From Atherix ibis (lineage: Eukaryota > Arthropoda > Insecta > Diptera > Athericidae), in assembly GCA_958298945.1 (NCBI GenBank), contig OY282608.1:12501933-12565932 (forward strand): a stretch of 64,000 bases of DNA, written 5' to 3'. A model generated the notes under the pieces. That model did no database searches. It had not been told where the DNA came from and saw only the letters and a list, made by a program, of their open reading frames with translations. The position numbers and the translations under genes are program-made. Within the stretch, counting starts at the first letter, position 1, and the number at the start of each line of letters is the position of its first letter. Positions 45,345 to 57,010 of this stretch are shown in pieces.

Positions 45345-46470
45345 TGTTGGCTTGTTGGTTTGTTGGTTTGTTGGTTTGTTGGTTTGTTGGTTTGTTGGTC
45401 TGTTCGTTTGCTGGATTGTTGGTTTGTTCGCTCGTTGGTTTCTTGGTTTGTTGGTTTCTTCGCTTGTTAGTTTGCTGGTTTTTTGGTTTGTTGGCTTGTT
45501 GGTTTGTTGGCTTGTTGGCTTGGTGGTTTGTTGGTTTGTTCGTTTGTTGGCTTGTTGGCTTCTTGGTTTGTTGGTTTGTTGGTTTGTTGGTTTGTTGGTT
45601 TGTTGGCTTGTTGGTTTATTGGTTAGTTGGTTTGTTCGTTTGTTGGCTTGTTGGTTTTTTGGTTTGTTGGCTTGTTGGTTTGTTGGTTTGTTGGCTTGTT
45701 GGTTTGTTGGCCTGTTGGTTTGTTCGTTTGTTGGTTTGTTTGTTTGTTGGTTTGTTGGTTTGTTCGTTTGTTGGTTTGTTGGTTTGTTGGTTTGTTGGTT
45801 TGTTTGTTTGTTCGCTTGTTGGTTTGTTGGCTTGTTGGTTTGTTGGTTTGTTGGTTTGTTGGTTTGTTCGTTTGTTGGTTTGTTTGTTTGTTGGTTTGTT
45901 GGCTTGTTGGTTTGTTGGTTTGTTGGTTTGTTGGTTTGTTGGTTTGTTGGTCTGTTCGTTTGCTGGATTGTTGGTTTGTTCGCTCGTTGGTTTGTTGGTT
46001 TTTTGGTTTGTTGGCTTGTTGTTTTGTTGGCTTGTTTGCTTGTTGGTTTGTTGGTTTGTTCGTTTGTTGGCTTATTGGCTTGTTGGTTTGTTGGTTTGTT
46101 GGTTTGTTGGTTTGTTGGTTTGTTGGTTTGTTGGTTTGTTGGTTTGTTGGTTTGTTGGCTTGTTGGTTTGTTGGTTTGTTGGTTGGCTGGTTTGTTGGTT
46201 TGTTGGCTTGTTGGCTTGTTGGCTTTTTGGTTTGTTGGTTTGTTAGTTTGGTGGTTTGTTGGTTTGTTCGTTTGTTGGCTTGTTGGTTTGTTGGTTTGTT
46301 GGTTTGTTTGTTTGTTGGTTTGTTCGTTTGTTCGTTTGTTGGTTTGGTGGTTTGTTGGTTTGTTGGCTTGTTGGTTTGTTGGTTCGTTTGTTTGTTGATT
46401 TGGTGGTTTGTTGGCTTGTTTGTTTGTTGGTTTGTTCGTTTGTTGGCTTGTTGGTTTGTTGGTTTGTTGG
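45345..46470 (+). repeat. 1,128-bp tandem duplication, copy 2
   Basis: It repeats copy 1 through the TTCGTTTGTTTGTTGATTT string (near 46382, against 45262 in copy 1). I found no substitution in the parts compared, apart from the one-unit length change. It ends near 46470, where a run of canonical units leads into the next segment. Confidence 0.88.
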
Positions 46471-48869
46471 TTTGTTGGTTTGTTGGTTTGTTGGCTTGTT
46501 GGTTTGTTGGTTAGTTGGTTTGTTCGTTTGTTGGCTTGTTGGTTTGTTGGCCTGCTGGCTTGTTGGTTTGTTGGTTTGTTGGTTTGTTGGTTTGTTGGTT
46601 TGTTGTTTTGTTGGCTTGTTGGCTTATTGGTTTGTTGGCTTGTTGGTTTGTTTGTTTGTTGGTTTGTTTGTTTGTTGGTTTGTTGGTTTGTTGGTTTGTT
46701 GGTTTGTTGGTTTGTTGGTTTGTTGGTTTGTTGGTTTGTTGGTTTGTTGGTTTGTTCGTTTGTTGGTTTGTTGGTTTGTTGGTTTGTTGGTTTGTTGGTT
46801 TGTTGGTTTGTTGGTTTGTTGGCTTGTTGGCTTGTTGGCTTGTTATCTTGTTGGCTTGTTGGCCTGTTGGTTTGTTCGTTTGTTGGTTTGTTAGTTTGTT
46901 GGTTTGTGGGTTTGTTCGTTTGTTGGTTTGTTGGTTTGTTGGTTTGTTGGTCTGTTGGTTTGTTGGTTTGTTGGTTTTTTGGTTTGTTGGTTTGTTTGTT
47001 TGTTGCTTTGTTGGTTTGTTGGTTTGTTCGTTTGTTGGTTTGTTTATTTGTTGGTTTGTTGGCTTGTTGGTTTGTTGGTTTGTTAGCTTGTTGGTTTGTT
47101 GGTTTGTTGGTCTGTTCTTTTCTTGGTTTGTTGGTTTGTTCGCTTGTTGGTTTGTTGGTTTTTTGGTTTGTTGGCTTGTTGGTTTGTTGGCTTGTTGGCT
47201 TGGTGGTTTGTTGGTTTGTTCGTTTGTTGTCTTGTTGGCTTCTTGGTTTGTTGGTTTGTTCGTTTGTTGGTTGGTTGGTTTGTTGGTTTGTTGGTTTGTT
47301 GGCTTGTTGGCTTGTTGGTTTTTTGGTTTGTTGGCTTGTTGGTTTGTTGGTTTGTTGGCTTGTTGGTTTGTTGGCCTGTTGGTTTGTTCGTTTGTTGTAT
47401 TGTTTGTTTGTTCGCTCGTTGGTTTGTTGGTTCTTTGGTTTGTTGGCTTGTTGTTTTGTTGGCTTGTTTGCTTGTTGGTTTGTTGGTTTGTTCGCTTGTT
47501 GGCTTGTTGGCTTGTTGGTTTGTTGGTTTGTTGGTTTGTTGGTTTGTTGGTTTGTTGGTTTGTTGGTTTGTTGGTTTGTTGGTTTGTTGGCTTGTTGGTT
47601 TGTTGGTTTGTTGGTTTGTTGGTTTGTTGGTTGGTTGGTTTGTTGGTTTGTTGGCTTGTTCGCTTGTTGGCTTTTTGGTTTGTTGGTTTGTTAGTTTGGT
47701 GGTTTGTTGGTTTGTTAGTTTGTTGGTTTGTTGGTTTGTTGGTTTGTTCGTTTGTTGGTTTGTTGGTTTGTTGGTTTGTTGGTTTGTTCGTTTGTTCGCT
47801 TGTTGATTTGTTGGCTTGTTGGTTTGTTGGTTTGTTGCTTTGTTGGTTTGTTGGTTTGTTCGTTTGTTGGTTTGTTTATTTGTTGGTTTGTTGGCTTGTT
47901 GGTTTGTTGGTTTGTTGGCTTGCTGGTTTGTTGGTTTGTTCGGTTGTTGGTTTGTTTGTTTGTTGGTTTGTTGGTTTGTTCGTTTGTTGGTTTGTTGGTT
48001 TGTTGGTTTGTTGGTTTGTTCGTTTGTTCGCTTGTTGATTTGTTGGCTTGTTGGTTTGTTGGTTTGTTGGTTTGTTGGTTTGTTCGTTTGTTGGTTTGTT
48101 TGTTTGTTGGTTTGTTCGCTTGTTGGTTTGTTGGTTTGTTGGTTTGTTGGTTTGTTGGTTTGTTGGTCTGCTCGTTTGTTGGTTTGTTGGTTTGTTCGCT
48201 CGTTGGTTTGTTGGTTTTTTGGTTTGTTGGCTTGTTGTTTTGTTGGCTTGTTTGCTTGTTGGTTTGTTGGTTTGTTCATTTGTTGGCTTGTTGGCTTGTT
48301 GGTTTGTTGGTTTGTTGGTTTGTTGGTTTGTTGGTTTGTTGGTTTGTTGGTTTGTTGGTTTGTTGGTTTGTTGGTTTGTTGGCTTTTTGGTTTGTTGGTT
48401 TGTTGGTTGGTTGGTTTGTTGGTTTGTTGGCTTGTTGGCTTGTTGGCTTTTTGGTTTGTTGGTTTGTTAGTTTGGTGGTTTGTTGGTTTGTTAGTTTGTT
48501 GGTTTGTTGGTTTGTTAGTTTGTTCGTTTGTCCGCTTGTTGGTTTGTTGGCTTGTTGGTTTGTTGGTTTGTTGGGTTGTTGGTTTGTTGGTTTGTTGGTT
48601 TGTTGGTTTGTTTGTTTGTTGGTTTGTTAGTTTGTTGGCTTGTTGGTTTGTTGGTTTGTTGGTTTGTTTGTTTGTTGGTTTGTTCGTTTGTTCGTTTGTT
48701 GGTTTGTTGGTTTGTTCGCTCGTTGGTTTGTTGGTTTTTTGGTTTGTTGGCTTGTTGTTTTGTTGGCTTCTTTGCTTGTTGGTTTGTTGGTTTGTTCGTT
48801 TGTTGGCTTGTTGGCTTGTTGGTTTGTTGGTTTGTTGGTTTGTTGGTTTGTTGGTTTGTTGGTTTGTTG
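46471..48869 (+). repeat. Family B segment repeated at 58.4-61.4 kb
   Basis: It is colinear with 58.4-61.4 kb at an offset that moves from 11,922 to about 12,540 bp. Marks include GGCCTGCTGGC near 46550 (GGCTTGCTGGC in the other copy), TTTGTGGGTTTGTTCG near 46905, GTTGTATTG near 47395 and the module at 48197/48717. The CGCTCG at 47413 directly follows the GTTGTATTG string. In the other copy the same string near 59310 is followed by about 240 bp more before its CGCTCG (59558). Confidence 0.8.
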
Positions 48870-50415
48870 GTTTGTTGGCTTGTTGGTTTATTGGTTAGTT
48901 GGTTTGTTCGTTTGCTGGCTTGTTGGTTTGTTGGCTTGCTGGCTTGTTGGTTTGTTGGTTTGTTGGTTTGTTGGTTTGTTGGTTTGTTCGTTTGATCGCT
49001 TGTTGATTTGTTGGCTTGTTGGTTTGTTGGTTTGTTGGTTTGTTGGTTTGTTCGTTTGTTGGTTTGTTGGTTTGTTGGTTTGTTGGTTTGTTCGTTTGTT
49101 CGCTTGTTGATTTGTTGGCTTGTTGGTTTGTTGGTTTGTCGGTTTGTTGGTTTGTTCGTTTGTTGGTTTGTTTGTTTGTTGGTTTGTTGGCTTGTTGGTT
49201 TGTTGGTTTGTTGGTTTGTTGGTTTGTTGGTTTGTTGGTTTGTTGGTCTGCTCGTTTGTTGGTTTGTTGGTTTGTTCGCTCGTTGGTTTGTTGGTTTTTT
49301 GGTTTGTTGGCTTGTTGTTTTGTTGGTTTGTTTGCTTGTTGGTTTGTTGGTTTGTTCATTTGTTGGCTTGTTGGCTTGTTGGTTTGTTGGTTTGTTGGTT
49401 TGTTGGTTTGTTGGTTTGTTGGTTTGTTGGTTTGTTGGTTTGTTGGTTTTTTGGTTTGTTGGTTTGTTGGTTGGTTGGTTTGTTGGTTTGTTGGCTTGTT
49501 GGCTTTTTGGTTTGTTGGTTTGTTAGTTTGGTGGTTTGTTGGTTTGTTAGTTTGTTGGTTTGTTGGTTTGTTGGTTTGTTCGTTTGTCCGCTTGTTGGTT
49601 TGTTGGCTTGTTGGTTTGTTGGTTTGTTGGGTTGTTGGTTTGTTGGTTTGTTGGTTTGTTGGTTTGTTTGTTTGTTGGTTTGTTAGTTTGTTGGCTTGTT
49701 GGTTTGTTGGTTTGTTGGTTTGTTTGTTTGTTGGTTTGTTCGTTTGTTCGTTTGTTGGTTTGTTGGTTTGTTCGCTCGTTGGTTTGTTGGTTTTTTGGTT
49801 TGTTGGCTTGTTGTTTTGTTGGCTTGTTTGCTTGTTGGTTTGTTGGTTTGTTCGTTTGTTGGCTTGTTGGCTTGTTGGTTTGTTGGTTTGTTGGTTTGTT
49901 GGTTTGTTGGTTTGTTGGTTTGTTGGTTTGTTGGCTTGTTGGTTTGTTGGTTTGTTGGTTTGTTGGCTTGTTGGTTTGTTGGTTTGTTGGTTTGTTGATT
50001 TGGTGGTTTGTTGGCTTGTTGGTTTGTTGGCTTGTTGGTTTGTTGGTTTGTTGGTTTGTTGGCTTGTTGGTTTGTTGGTTTGTTGGTTTGTTGATTTGGT
50101 GGTTTGTTGGCTTGTTGGTTTGTTGGTTTGTTCATTTGTTGGCTTGTTGGTTTGTTGGCTTGTTGGCTTGTTGGTTTGTTGGTTTGTTGGTTTGTTGGGT
50201 TGTTGGTTTGTTGGCTTATTGGTGTGTTGATTTGTTGGTTTGTTAGTTTGTTGGTTTGTTCGTTTAATGGCTTGTTGGTTTGTTGGTTTGTTGGTTTGTT
50301 GGTTTGTTGGTTTGTTGGCTTGTTGGTTTATTGGTTAGTTGGTTTGTTCGTTTGTTGGCTTGTTGGTTTGTTGGCTTGCTGGCTTGTTGGTTTGTTGGTT
50401 TGTTGGTTTGTTGGT
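48870..50415 (+). repeat. 2,855-bp-spaced duplication, copy 1
   Basis: It matches 51726-53267 at an offset of 2,856 bp, then 2,855 bp. Landmarks are GATCGC near 48984 (51850), the module at 49277/49773 (52133/52628), two GATTTGGTGG boxes near 49997 and 50093, and GTTTAATGGC near 50262. Between the copies lies 1.3 kb of other family B sequence, so the original duplicated block was about 2.86 kb long. Confidence 0.85.
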
Positions 50416-51725
50416 TTGTTCGTTGGTTCGCTTGTTGGTTTGTTGGCTTGTTGGTTTGTTTATTTGTTGGTTTGTTGGCTTGTTGGTTTGTTGGTTTGTT
50501 GGCTTGCTGGTTTGTTGGTTTGTTCGGTTGTTGGTTTGTTTGTTTGTTGGTTTGTTGGTTTGTTCGTTTGTTGGTTTGTTGGTTTGTTGGTTTGTTGGTT
50601 TTTTCGTTTGTTCGCTTGTTGATTTGTTGGCTTGTTGGTTTGTTGGTTTGTTGGTTTGTTGGTTTGTTCGTTTGTTGGTTTGTTTGTTTGTTGGTTTGTT
50701 GGCTTGTTGGTTTGTTGGTTTGTTGGTTTGTTGGTTTGTTGGTTTGTTGGTCTGCTCGTTTGTTGGTTTGTTGGTTTGTTCGCTCGTTGGTTTGTTGGTT
50801 TTTTGGTTTGTTGGCTTGTTGTTTTGTTGGCTTGTTTGCTTGTTGGTTTGTTGGTTTGTTCATTTGTTGGCTTGTTGGCTTGTTGGTTTGTTGGTTTGTT
50901 GGTTTGTTGGTTTGTTGGTTTGTTGGTTTGTTGGTTTGTTGGTTTGTTGGTTTGTTGGTTTGTTGGCTTTTTGGTTTGTTGGTTTGTTGGTTGGTTGGTT
51001 TGTTGGTTTGTTGGCTTGTTGGCTTGTTGGCTTTTTGGTTTGTTGGTTTGTTAGTTTGGTGGTTTGTTGGTTTGTTAGTTTGTTGGTTTGTTGGTTTGTT
51101 AGTTTGTTCGTTTGTCCGCTTGTTGGTTTGTTGGCTTGTTGGTTTGTTGGTTTGTTGGGTTGTTGGTTTGTTGGTTTGTTGGTTTGTTGGTTTGTTTGTT
51201 TGTTGGTTTGTTAGTTTGTTGGCTTGTTGGTTTGTTGGTTTGTTGGTTTGTTTGTTTGTTGGTTTGTTCGTTTGTTCGTTTGTTGGTTTGTTGGTTTGTT
51301 CGCTCGTTGGTTTGTTGGTTTTTTGGTTTGTTGGCTTGTTGTTTTGTTGGCTTGTTTGCTTGTTGGTTTGTTGGTTTGTTCGTTTGTTGGCTTGTTGGCT
51401 TGTTGGTTTGTTGGTTTCTTGGTTTGTTGGTTTGTTGGTTTGTTGGCTTATTGGTTTGTTGGTTTGTTGGTTTGTTGGCTTGTTGGTTTGTTGGTTTGTT
51501 GGTTTGTTGATTTGGTGGTTTGTTGGCTTGTTGGTTTGTTGGTTTGTTCATTTGTTGGCTTGTTGGTTTGTTGGCTTGTTGGCTTGTTGGTTTGTTGGTT
51601 TGTTGGTTTGTTGGGTTGTTGGTTTGTTGGCTTATTGGTGTGTTGATTTGTTGGTTTGTTTGTTTGTTGGTTTGTTCGTTTAATGGCTTGTTGGTTTGTT
51701 GGTTTGTTGGTTTGTTGGTTTGTTG
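50416..51725 (+). repeat. Family B segment between the 2,855-bp copies
   Basis: It carries CGTTGGTTCGC near 50421, CGGTTGTTGG near 50524 and the module at 50781/51301. From about 50.63 to 51.42 kb it matches 48.05-48.9 kb at 2,584 bp, and from about 50.75 to 51.65 kb it also matches 60.4-61.3 kb at about 9,689 bp. A GTTTAATGGC near 51679 ties it to the following block. Confidence 0.8.
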
Positions 51726-52844
51726 GTTTGTTGGCTTGTTGGTTTATTGGTTAGTTGGTTTGTTCGTTTGCTGGCTTGTTGGTTTGTTGGCTTGCTGGCT
51801 TGTTGGTTTGTTGGTTTGTTGGTTTGTTGGTTTGTTGGTTTGTTCGTTTGATCGCTTGTTGATTTGTTGGCTTGTTGGTTTGTTGGTTTGTTGGTTTGTT
51901 GGTTTGTTCGTTTGTTGGTTTGTTGGTTTGTTGGTTTGTTGGTTTGTTCGTTTGTTCGCTTGTTGATTTGTTGGCTTGTTGGTTTGTTGGTTTGTCGGTT
52001 TGTTGGTTTGTTCGTTTGTTGGTTTGTTTGTTTGTTGGTTTGTTGGCTTGTTGGTTTGTTGGTTTGTTGGTTTGTTGGTTTGTTGGTTTGTTGGTTTGTT
52101 GGTCTGCTCGTTTGTTGGTTTGTTGGTTTCTTCGCTCGTTGGTTTGTTGGTTTTTTGGTTTGTTGGCTTGTTGTTTTGTTGGTTTGTTTGCTTGTTGGTT
52201 TGTTGGTTTGTTCATTTGTTGGCTTGTTGGCTTGTTGGTTTGTTGGTTTGTTGGTTTGTTGGTTTGTTGGTTTGTTGGTTTGTTGGTTTGTTGGTTTGTT
52301 GGTTTTTTGGTTTGTTGGTTTGTTGGTTGGTTGGTTTGTTGGTTTGTTGGCTTGTTGGATTTTTGGTTTGTTGGTTTGTTAGTTTGGTGGTTTGTTGGTT
52401 TGTTAGTTTGTTGGTTTGTTGGTTTGTTGGTTTGTTCGTTTGCCGCTTGTTGGTTTGTTGGCTTGTTGGTTTGTTGGTTTGTTGGGTTGTTGGTTTGTTG
52501 GTTTGTTGGTTTGTTGGTTTGTTTGTTTGTTGGTTTGTTAGTTTGTTGGCTTGTTGGTTTGTTGGTTTGTTGGTTTGTTTGTTTGTTGGTTTGTTCGTTT
52601 GTTCGTTTGTTGGTTTGTTGGTTTGTTCGCTCGTTGGTTTGTTGGTTTTTTGGTTTGTTGGCTTGTTGTTTTGTTGGCTTGTTTGCTTGTTGGTTTGTTG
52701 GTTTGTTCGTTTGTTGGCTTGTTGGATTGTTGGTTTGTTGGTTTGTTGGTTTGTTGGTTTGTTGGTTTGTTGGTTTGTTGGTTTGTTGGCTTGTTGGTTT
52801 GTTGGTTTGTTGGTTTGTTGGTTTGTTGGTTTGTTGGTTTGTTG
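51726..52844 (+). repeat. 2,855-bp-spaced duplication, copy 2 (left part)
   Basis: It repeats 48870-49990. A one-base deletion near 52439 turns GTCCGC into GCCGC and moves the offset from 2,856 to 2,855 bp. A TTTCTTCGCTCG form stands near 52128 where copy 1 has TTTGTTCGCTCG. The rest of this copy (to about 53267) overlaps the next tandem duplication. Confidence 0.84.
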
Positions 52845-54924
52845 GTTTGTTGATTTGGTGGTTTGTTGGCTTGTTGGTTTGTTGGCTTGTTGGTTTGTTG
52901 GTTTGTTGGTTTGTTGGCTTGTTGGTTTGTTGGTTTGTTGGTTTGTTGATTTGGTGGTTTGTTGGCTTGTTGGTTTGTTGGTTTGTTCATTTGTTGGCTT
53001 GTTGGTTTGTTGGCTTGTTGGCTTGTTGGTTTGTTGGTTTGTTGGTTTGTTGGGTTGTTGGTTTGTTGGCTTATTGGTGTGTTGATTTGTTTGTTAGTTT
53101 GTTGGTTTGTTCGTTTAATGGCTTGTTGGTTTGTTGGTTTGTTGGTTTGTTGGTTTGTTGGTTTGTTGGCTTGTTGGTTTATTGGTTAGTTGGTTTGTTC
53201 GTTTGTTGGCTTGTTGGTTTGTTGGCTTGCTGGCTTGTTGGTTTGTTGGTTTGTTGGTTTGTTGGTTTGTTCGTTTGTTCGCTTGTTGATTTGTTGGCTT
53301 GTTGGTTTGTTGGTTTGTTGGTTTGTTGGTTTGTTCGTTTGTTGGTTTGTTGGTTTGTTGGTTTGTTGGCTTGTTCGTTTGTTCGCTTGTTGATTTGTTG
53401 GCTTGTTGGTTTGTTGGTTTGTCGGTTTGTTGGTTTGTTCGTTTGTTGGTTTGTTTGTTTGTTGGTTTGTTGGCTTGTTGGTTTGTTGGTTTGTTGGTTT
53501 GTTGGTTTGTTGGTTTGTTGGTCTGCTCGTTTGTTGGTTTGTTGGTTTGTTCGCTCGTTGGTTTGTTGGTTTTTTGGTTTGTTGGCTTGTTGTTTTGTTG
53601 GTTTGTTTGCTTGTTGGTTTGTTGGTTTGTTCATTTGTTGGCTTGTTGGTTTGTTGGTTTGTTGGTTTGTTGGTTTGTTGGTTTGTTGGTTTGTTGGTTT
53701 GTTGGTTTGTTGGTTTGTTGGTTTTTTGGTTTGTTGGTTTGTTGGTTGGTTGGTTTGTTGGTTTGTTGGCTTGTTGGCTTTTTGGTTTGTTGGTTTGTTA
53801 GTTTGGTGGTTTGTTAGTTTGTTAGTTTGTTGGTTTGTTGGTTTGTTGGTTTGTTCGTTTGTCCGCTTGTTGGTTTGTTGGCTTGTTGGTTTGTTGGTTT
53901 GTTGGGTTGTTGGTTTGTTGGTTTGTTGGTTTGTTGGTTTGTTTGTTTGTTGGTTTGTTAGTTTGTTGGCTTGTTGGTTTGTTGGTTTGTTGGTTTGTTT
54001 GTTTGTTGGTTTGTTCGTTTGTTCGTTTGTTGGTTTGTTGGTTTGTTCGCTCGTTGGTTTGTTGGTTTTTTGGTTTGTTGGCTTGTTGTTTTGTTGGCTT
54101 GTTTGCTTGTTGGTTTGTTGGTTTGTTCGTTTGTTGGCTTGTTGGCTTGTTGGTTTGTTGGTTTGTTGGTTTGTTGGTTTGTTGGTTTGTTGGTTTGTTG
54201 GTTTGTTGGCTTGTTGGTTTGTTGGTTTGTTGGTTTGTTGGCTTGTTGGTTTGTTGGTTTGTTGGTTTGTTGATTTGGTGGTTTGTTGGCTTGTTGGTTT
54301 GTTCATTTGTTGGCTTGTTGGTTTGTTGGTTTGTTGGTTTGTTGGCTTGTTGGTTTGTTGGTTTGTTGGTTTGTTGGCTTGTTGGTTTGTTGGTTTGTTG
54401 GTTTGTTGATTTGGTGGTTTGTTGGCTTGTTGGTTTGTTGGTTTGTTCATTTGTTGGCTTGTTGGTTTGTTGGCTTGTTGGCTTGTTGGTTTGTTGGTTT
54501 GTTGGTTTGTTGGGTTGTTGGTTTGTTGGCTTATTGGTGTGTTGATTTGGTGGTTTGTTGGCTTGTTGGTTTGTTGGTTTGTTCATTTGTTGGCTTGTTC
54601 GTTTGTTGGCTTGTTGGTTTGTTGGTTTGTTGGTTTGTTGGTTTGTTGGCTTGTTGGTTTATTGGTTAGTTGGTTTGTTCGTTTGTTGGCTTGTTGGTTT
54701 GTTGGCTTGCTGGCTTGTTGGTTTGTTGGTTTGTTGGTTTGTTGGTTTGCTTATTGGTTTGTCAGCTTGTTGGTTTGTTTGTTTGTTGGTTTGTTAGTTT
54801 GTTGGTTTGTGGGTTTGTTCGTTTGTTGGTTTGTTGGTTTGTTGGTTTGTTGGCTTGTTGGCCTGTTGGTTTGTTCGTTTGTTGGTTTGTTAGTTTGTTG
54901 GTTTGTGGGTTTGTTCGTTTGTTG
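52845..54924 (+). repeat. 2,080-bp tandem duplication, copy 1
   Basis: GATTTGGTGG at about 52852 recurs at 54932, and the block continues to match at 2,080 bp. A 4-bp shortening near 53087 in this copy moves the offset to 2,084 bp. The module at 53552/54048 recurs at 55636/56132. Near 53813 this copy has GTTAGTTTGTTAG where copy 2 has two more units. Confidence 0.9.
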
Positions 54925-57010
54925 GTTTGTTGATTTGGTGGTTTGTTGGCTTGTTGGTTTGTTGGCTTGTTGGTTTGTTGGTTTGTTGGTTTGTTGGCTT
55001 GTTGGTTTGTTGGTTTGTTGGTTTGTTGATTTGGTGGTTTGTTGGCTTGTTGGTTTGTTGGTTTGTTCATTTGTTGGCTTGTTGGTTTGTTGGCTTGTTG
55101 GCTTGTCGGTTTGTTGGTTTGTTGGTTTGTTGGGTTGTTGGTTTGTTGGCTTATTGGTGTGTTGATTTGTTGGTTTGTTAGTTTGTTGGTTTGTTCGTTT
55201 AATGGCTTGTTGGTTTGTTGGTTTGTTGGTTTGTTGGTTTGTTGGTTTGTTGGCTTGTTGGTTTATTGGTTAGTTGGTTTGTTCGTTTGTTGGCTTGTTG
55301 GTTTGTTGGCTTGCTGGCTTGTTGGTTTGTTGGTTTGTTGGTTTGTTGGTTTGTTCGTTTGTTCGCTTGTTGATTTGTTGGCTTGTTGGTTTGTTGGTTT
55401 GTTGGTTTGTTGGTTTGTTCGTTTGTTGGTTTGTTGGTTTGTTGGTTTGTTGGCTTGTTCGTTTGTTCGCTTGTTGATTTGTTGGCTTGTTGGTTTGTTG
55501 GTTTGTCGGTTTGTTGGTTTGTTCGTTTGTTGGTTTGTTTGTTTGTTGGTTTGTTGGCTTGTTGGTTTGTTGGTTTGTTGGTTTGTTGGTTTGTTGGTTT
55601 GTTGGTCTGCTCGTTTGTTGGTTTGTTGGTTTGTTCGCTCGTTGGTTTGTTGGTTTTTTGGTTTGTTGGCTTGTTGTTTTGTTGGTTTGTTTGCTTGTTG
55701 GTTTGTTGGTTTGTTCATATGTTGGCTTGTTGGTTTGTTGGTTTGTTGGTTTGTTGGTTTGTTGGTTTGTTGGTTTGTTGGTTTGTTGGTTTGTTGGTTT
55801 GTTGGTTTTTTGGTTTGTTGGTTTGTTGGTTGGTTGGTTTGTTGGTTTGTTGGCTTGTTGGCTTTTTGGTTTGTTGGTTTGTTAGTTTGGTGGTTTGTTG
55901 GTTTGTTAGTTTGTTGGTTTGTTGGTTTGTTGGTTTGTTCGTTTGTCCGCTTGTTGGTTTGTTGGCTTGTTGGTTTGTTGGTTTGTTGGGTTGTTGGTTT
56001 GTTGGTTTGTTGGTTTGTTGGTTTGTTTGTTTGTTGGTTTGTTAGTTTGTTGGCTTGTTGGTTTGTTGGTTTGTTGGTTTGTTTGTTTGTTGGTTTGTTC
56101 GTTTGTTCGTTTGTTGGTTTGTTGGTTTGTTCGCTCGTTGGTTTGTTGGTTTTTTGGTTTGTTGGCTTGTTGTTTTGTTGGCTTGTTTGCTTGTTGGTCT
56201 GTTGGTTTGTTCGTTTGTTGGCTTGTTGGCTTGTTGGTTTGTTGGTTTGTTGGTTTGTTGGTTTGTTGGTTTGTTGGTTTGTTGGTTTGTTGGCTTGTTG
56301 GTTTGTTGGTTTGTTGGTTTGTTGGCTTGTTGGTTTGTTGGTTTGTTGGTTTGTTGATTTGGTGGTTTGTTGGCTTGTTGGTTTGTTCATTTGTTGGCTT
56401 GTTGGTTTGTTGGTTTGTTGGTTTGTTGGCTTGTTGGTTTGTTGGTTTGTTGGTTTGTTGGCTTGTTGGTTTGTTGGTTTGTTGGTTTGTTGATTTGGTG
56501 GTTTGTTGGCTTGTTGGTTTGTTGGTTTGTTCATTTGTTGGCTTGTTGGTTTGTTGGCTTGTTGGCTTGTTGGTTTGTTGGTTTGTTGGTTTGTTGGGTT
56601 GTTGGTTTGTTGGCTTATTGGTGTGTTGATTTGGTGGTTTGTTGGCTTGTTGGTTTGTTGGTTTGTTCATTTGTTGGCTTGTTCGTTTGTTGGCTTGTTG
56701 GTTTGTTGGTTTGTTGGTTTGTTGGTTTGTTGGCTTGTTGGTTTATTGGTTAGTTGGTTTGTTCGTTTGTTGGCTTGTTGGTTTGTTGGCTTGCTGGCTT
56801 GTTGGTTTGTTGGTTTGTTGGTTTGTTGGTTTGCTTATTGGTTTGTCGGCTTGTTGGTTTGTTTGTTTGTTGGTTTGTTAGTTTGTTGGTTTGTGGGTTT
56901 GTTCGTTTGTTGGTTTGTTGGTTTGTTGGTTTGTTGGCTTGTTGGCTTGTTGGCCTGTTGGTTTGTTCGTTTGTTGGTTTGTTAGTTTGTTGGTTTGTGG
57001 GTTTGTTCGT
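54925..57010 (+). repeat. 2,080-bp tandem duplication, copy 2
   Basis: It is directly adjacent to copy 1. Differences are few: GGTCTGTTGG near 56198 against GGTTTGTTGG, TTCATATGTTGG near 55716 against TTCATTTGTTGG, and one extra GGCTTGTT unit near 56939. It ends near 57010, where TTTGTGGGTTTGTTCG is followed by TTTATTGG here and by TTTGTTGG in copy 1. Confidence 0.88.
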
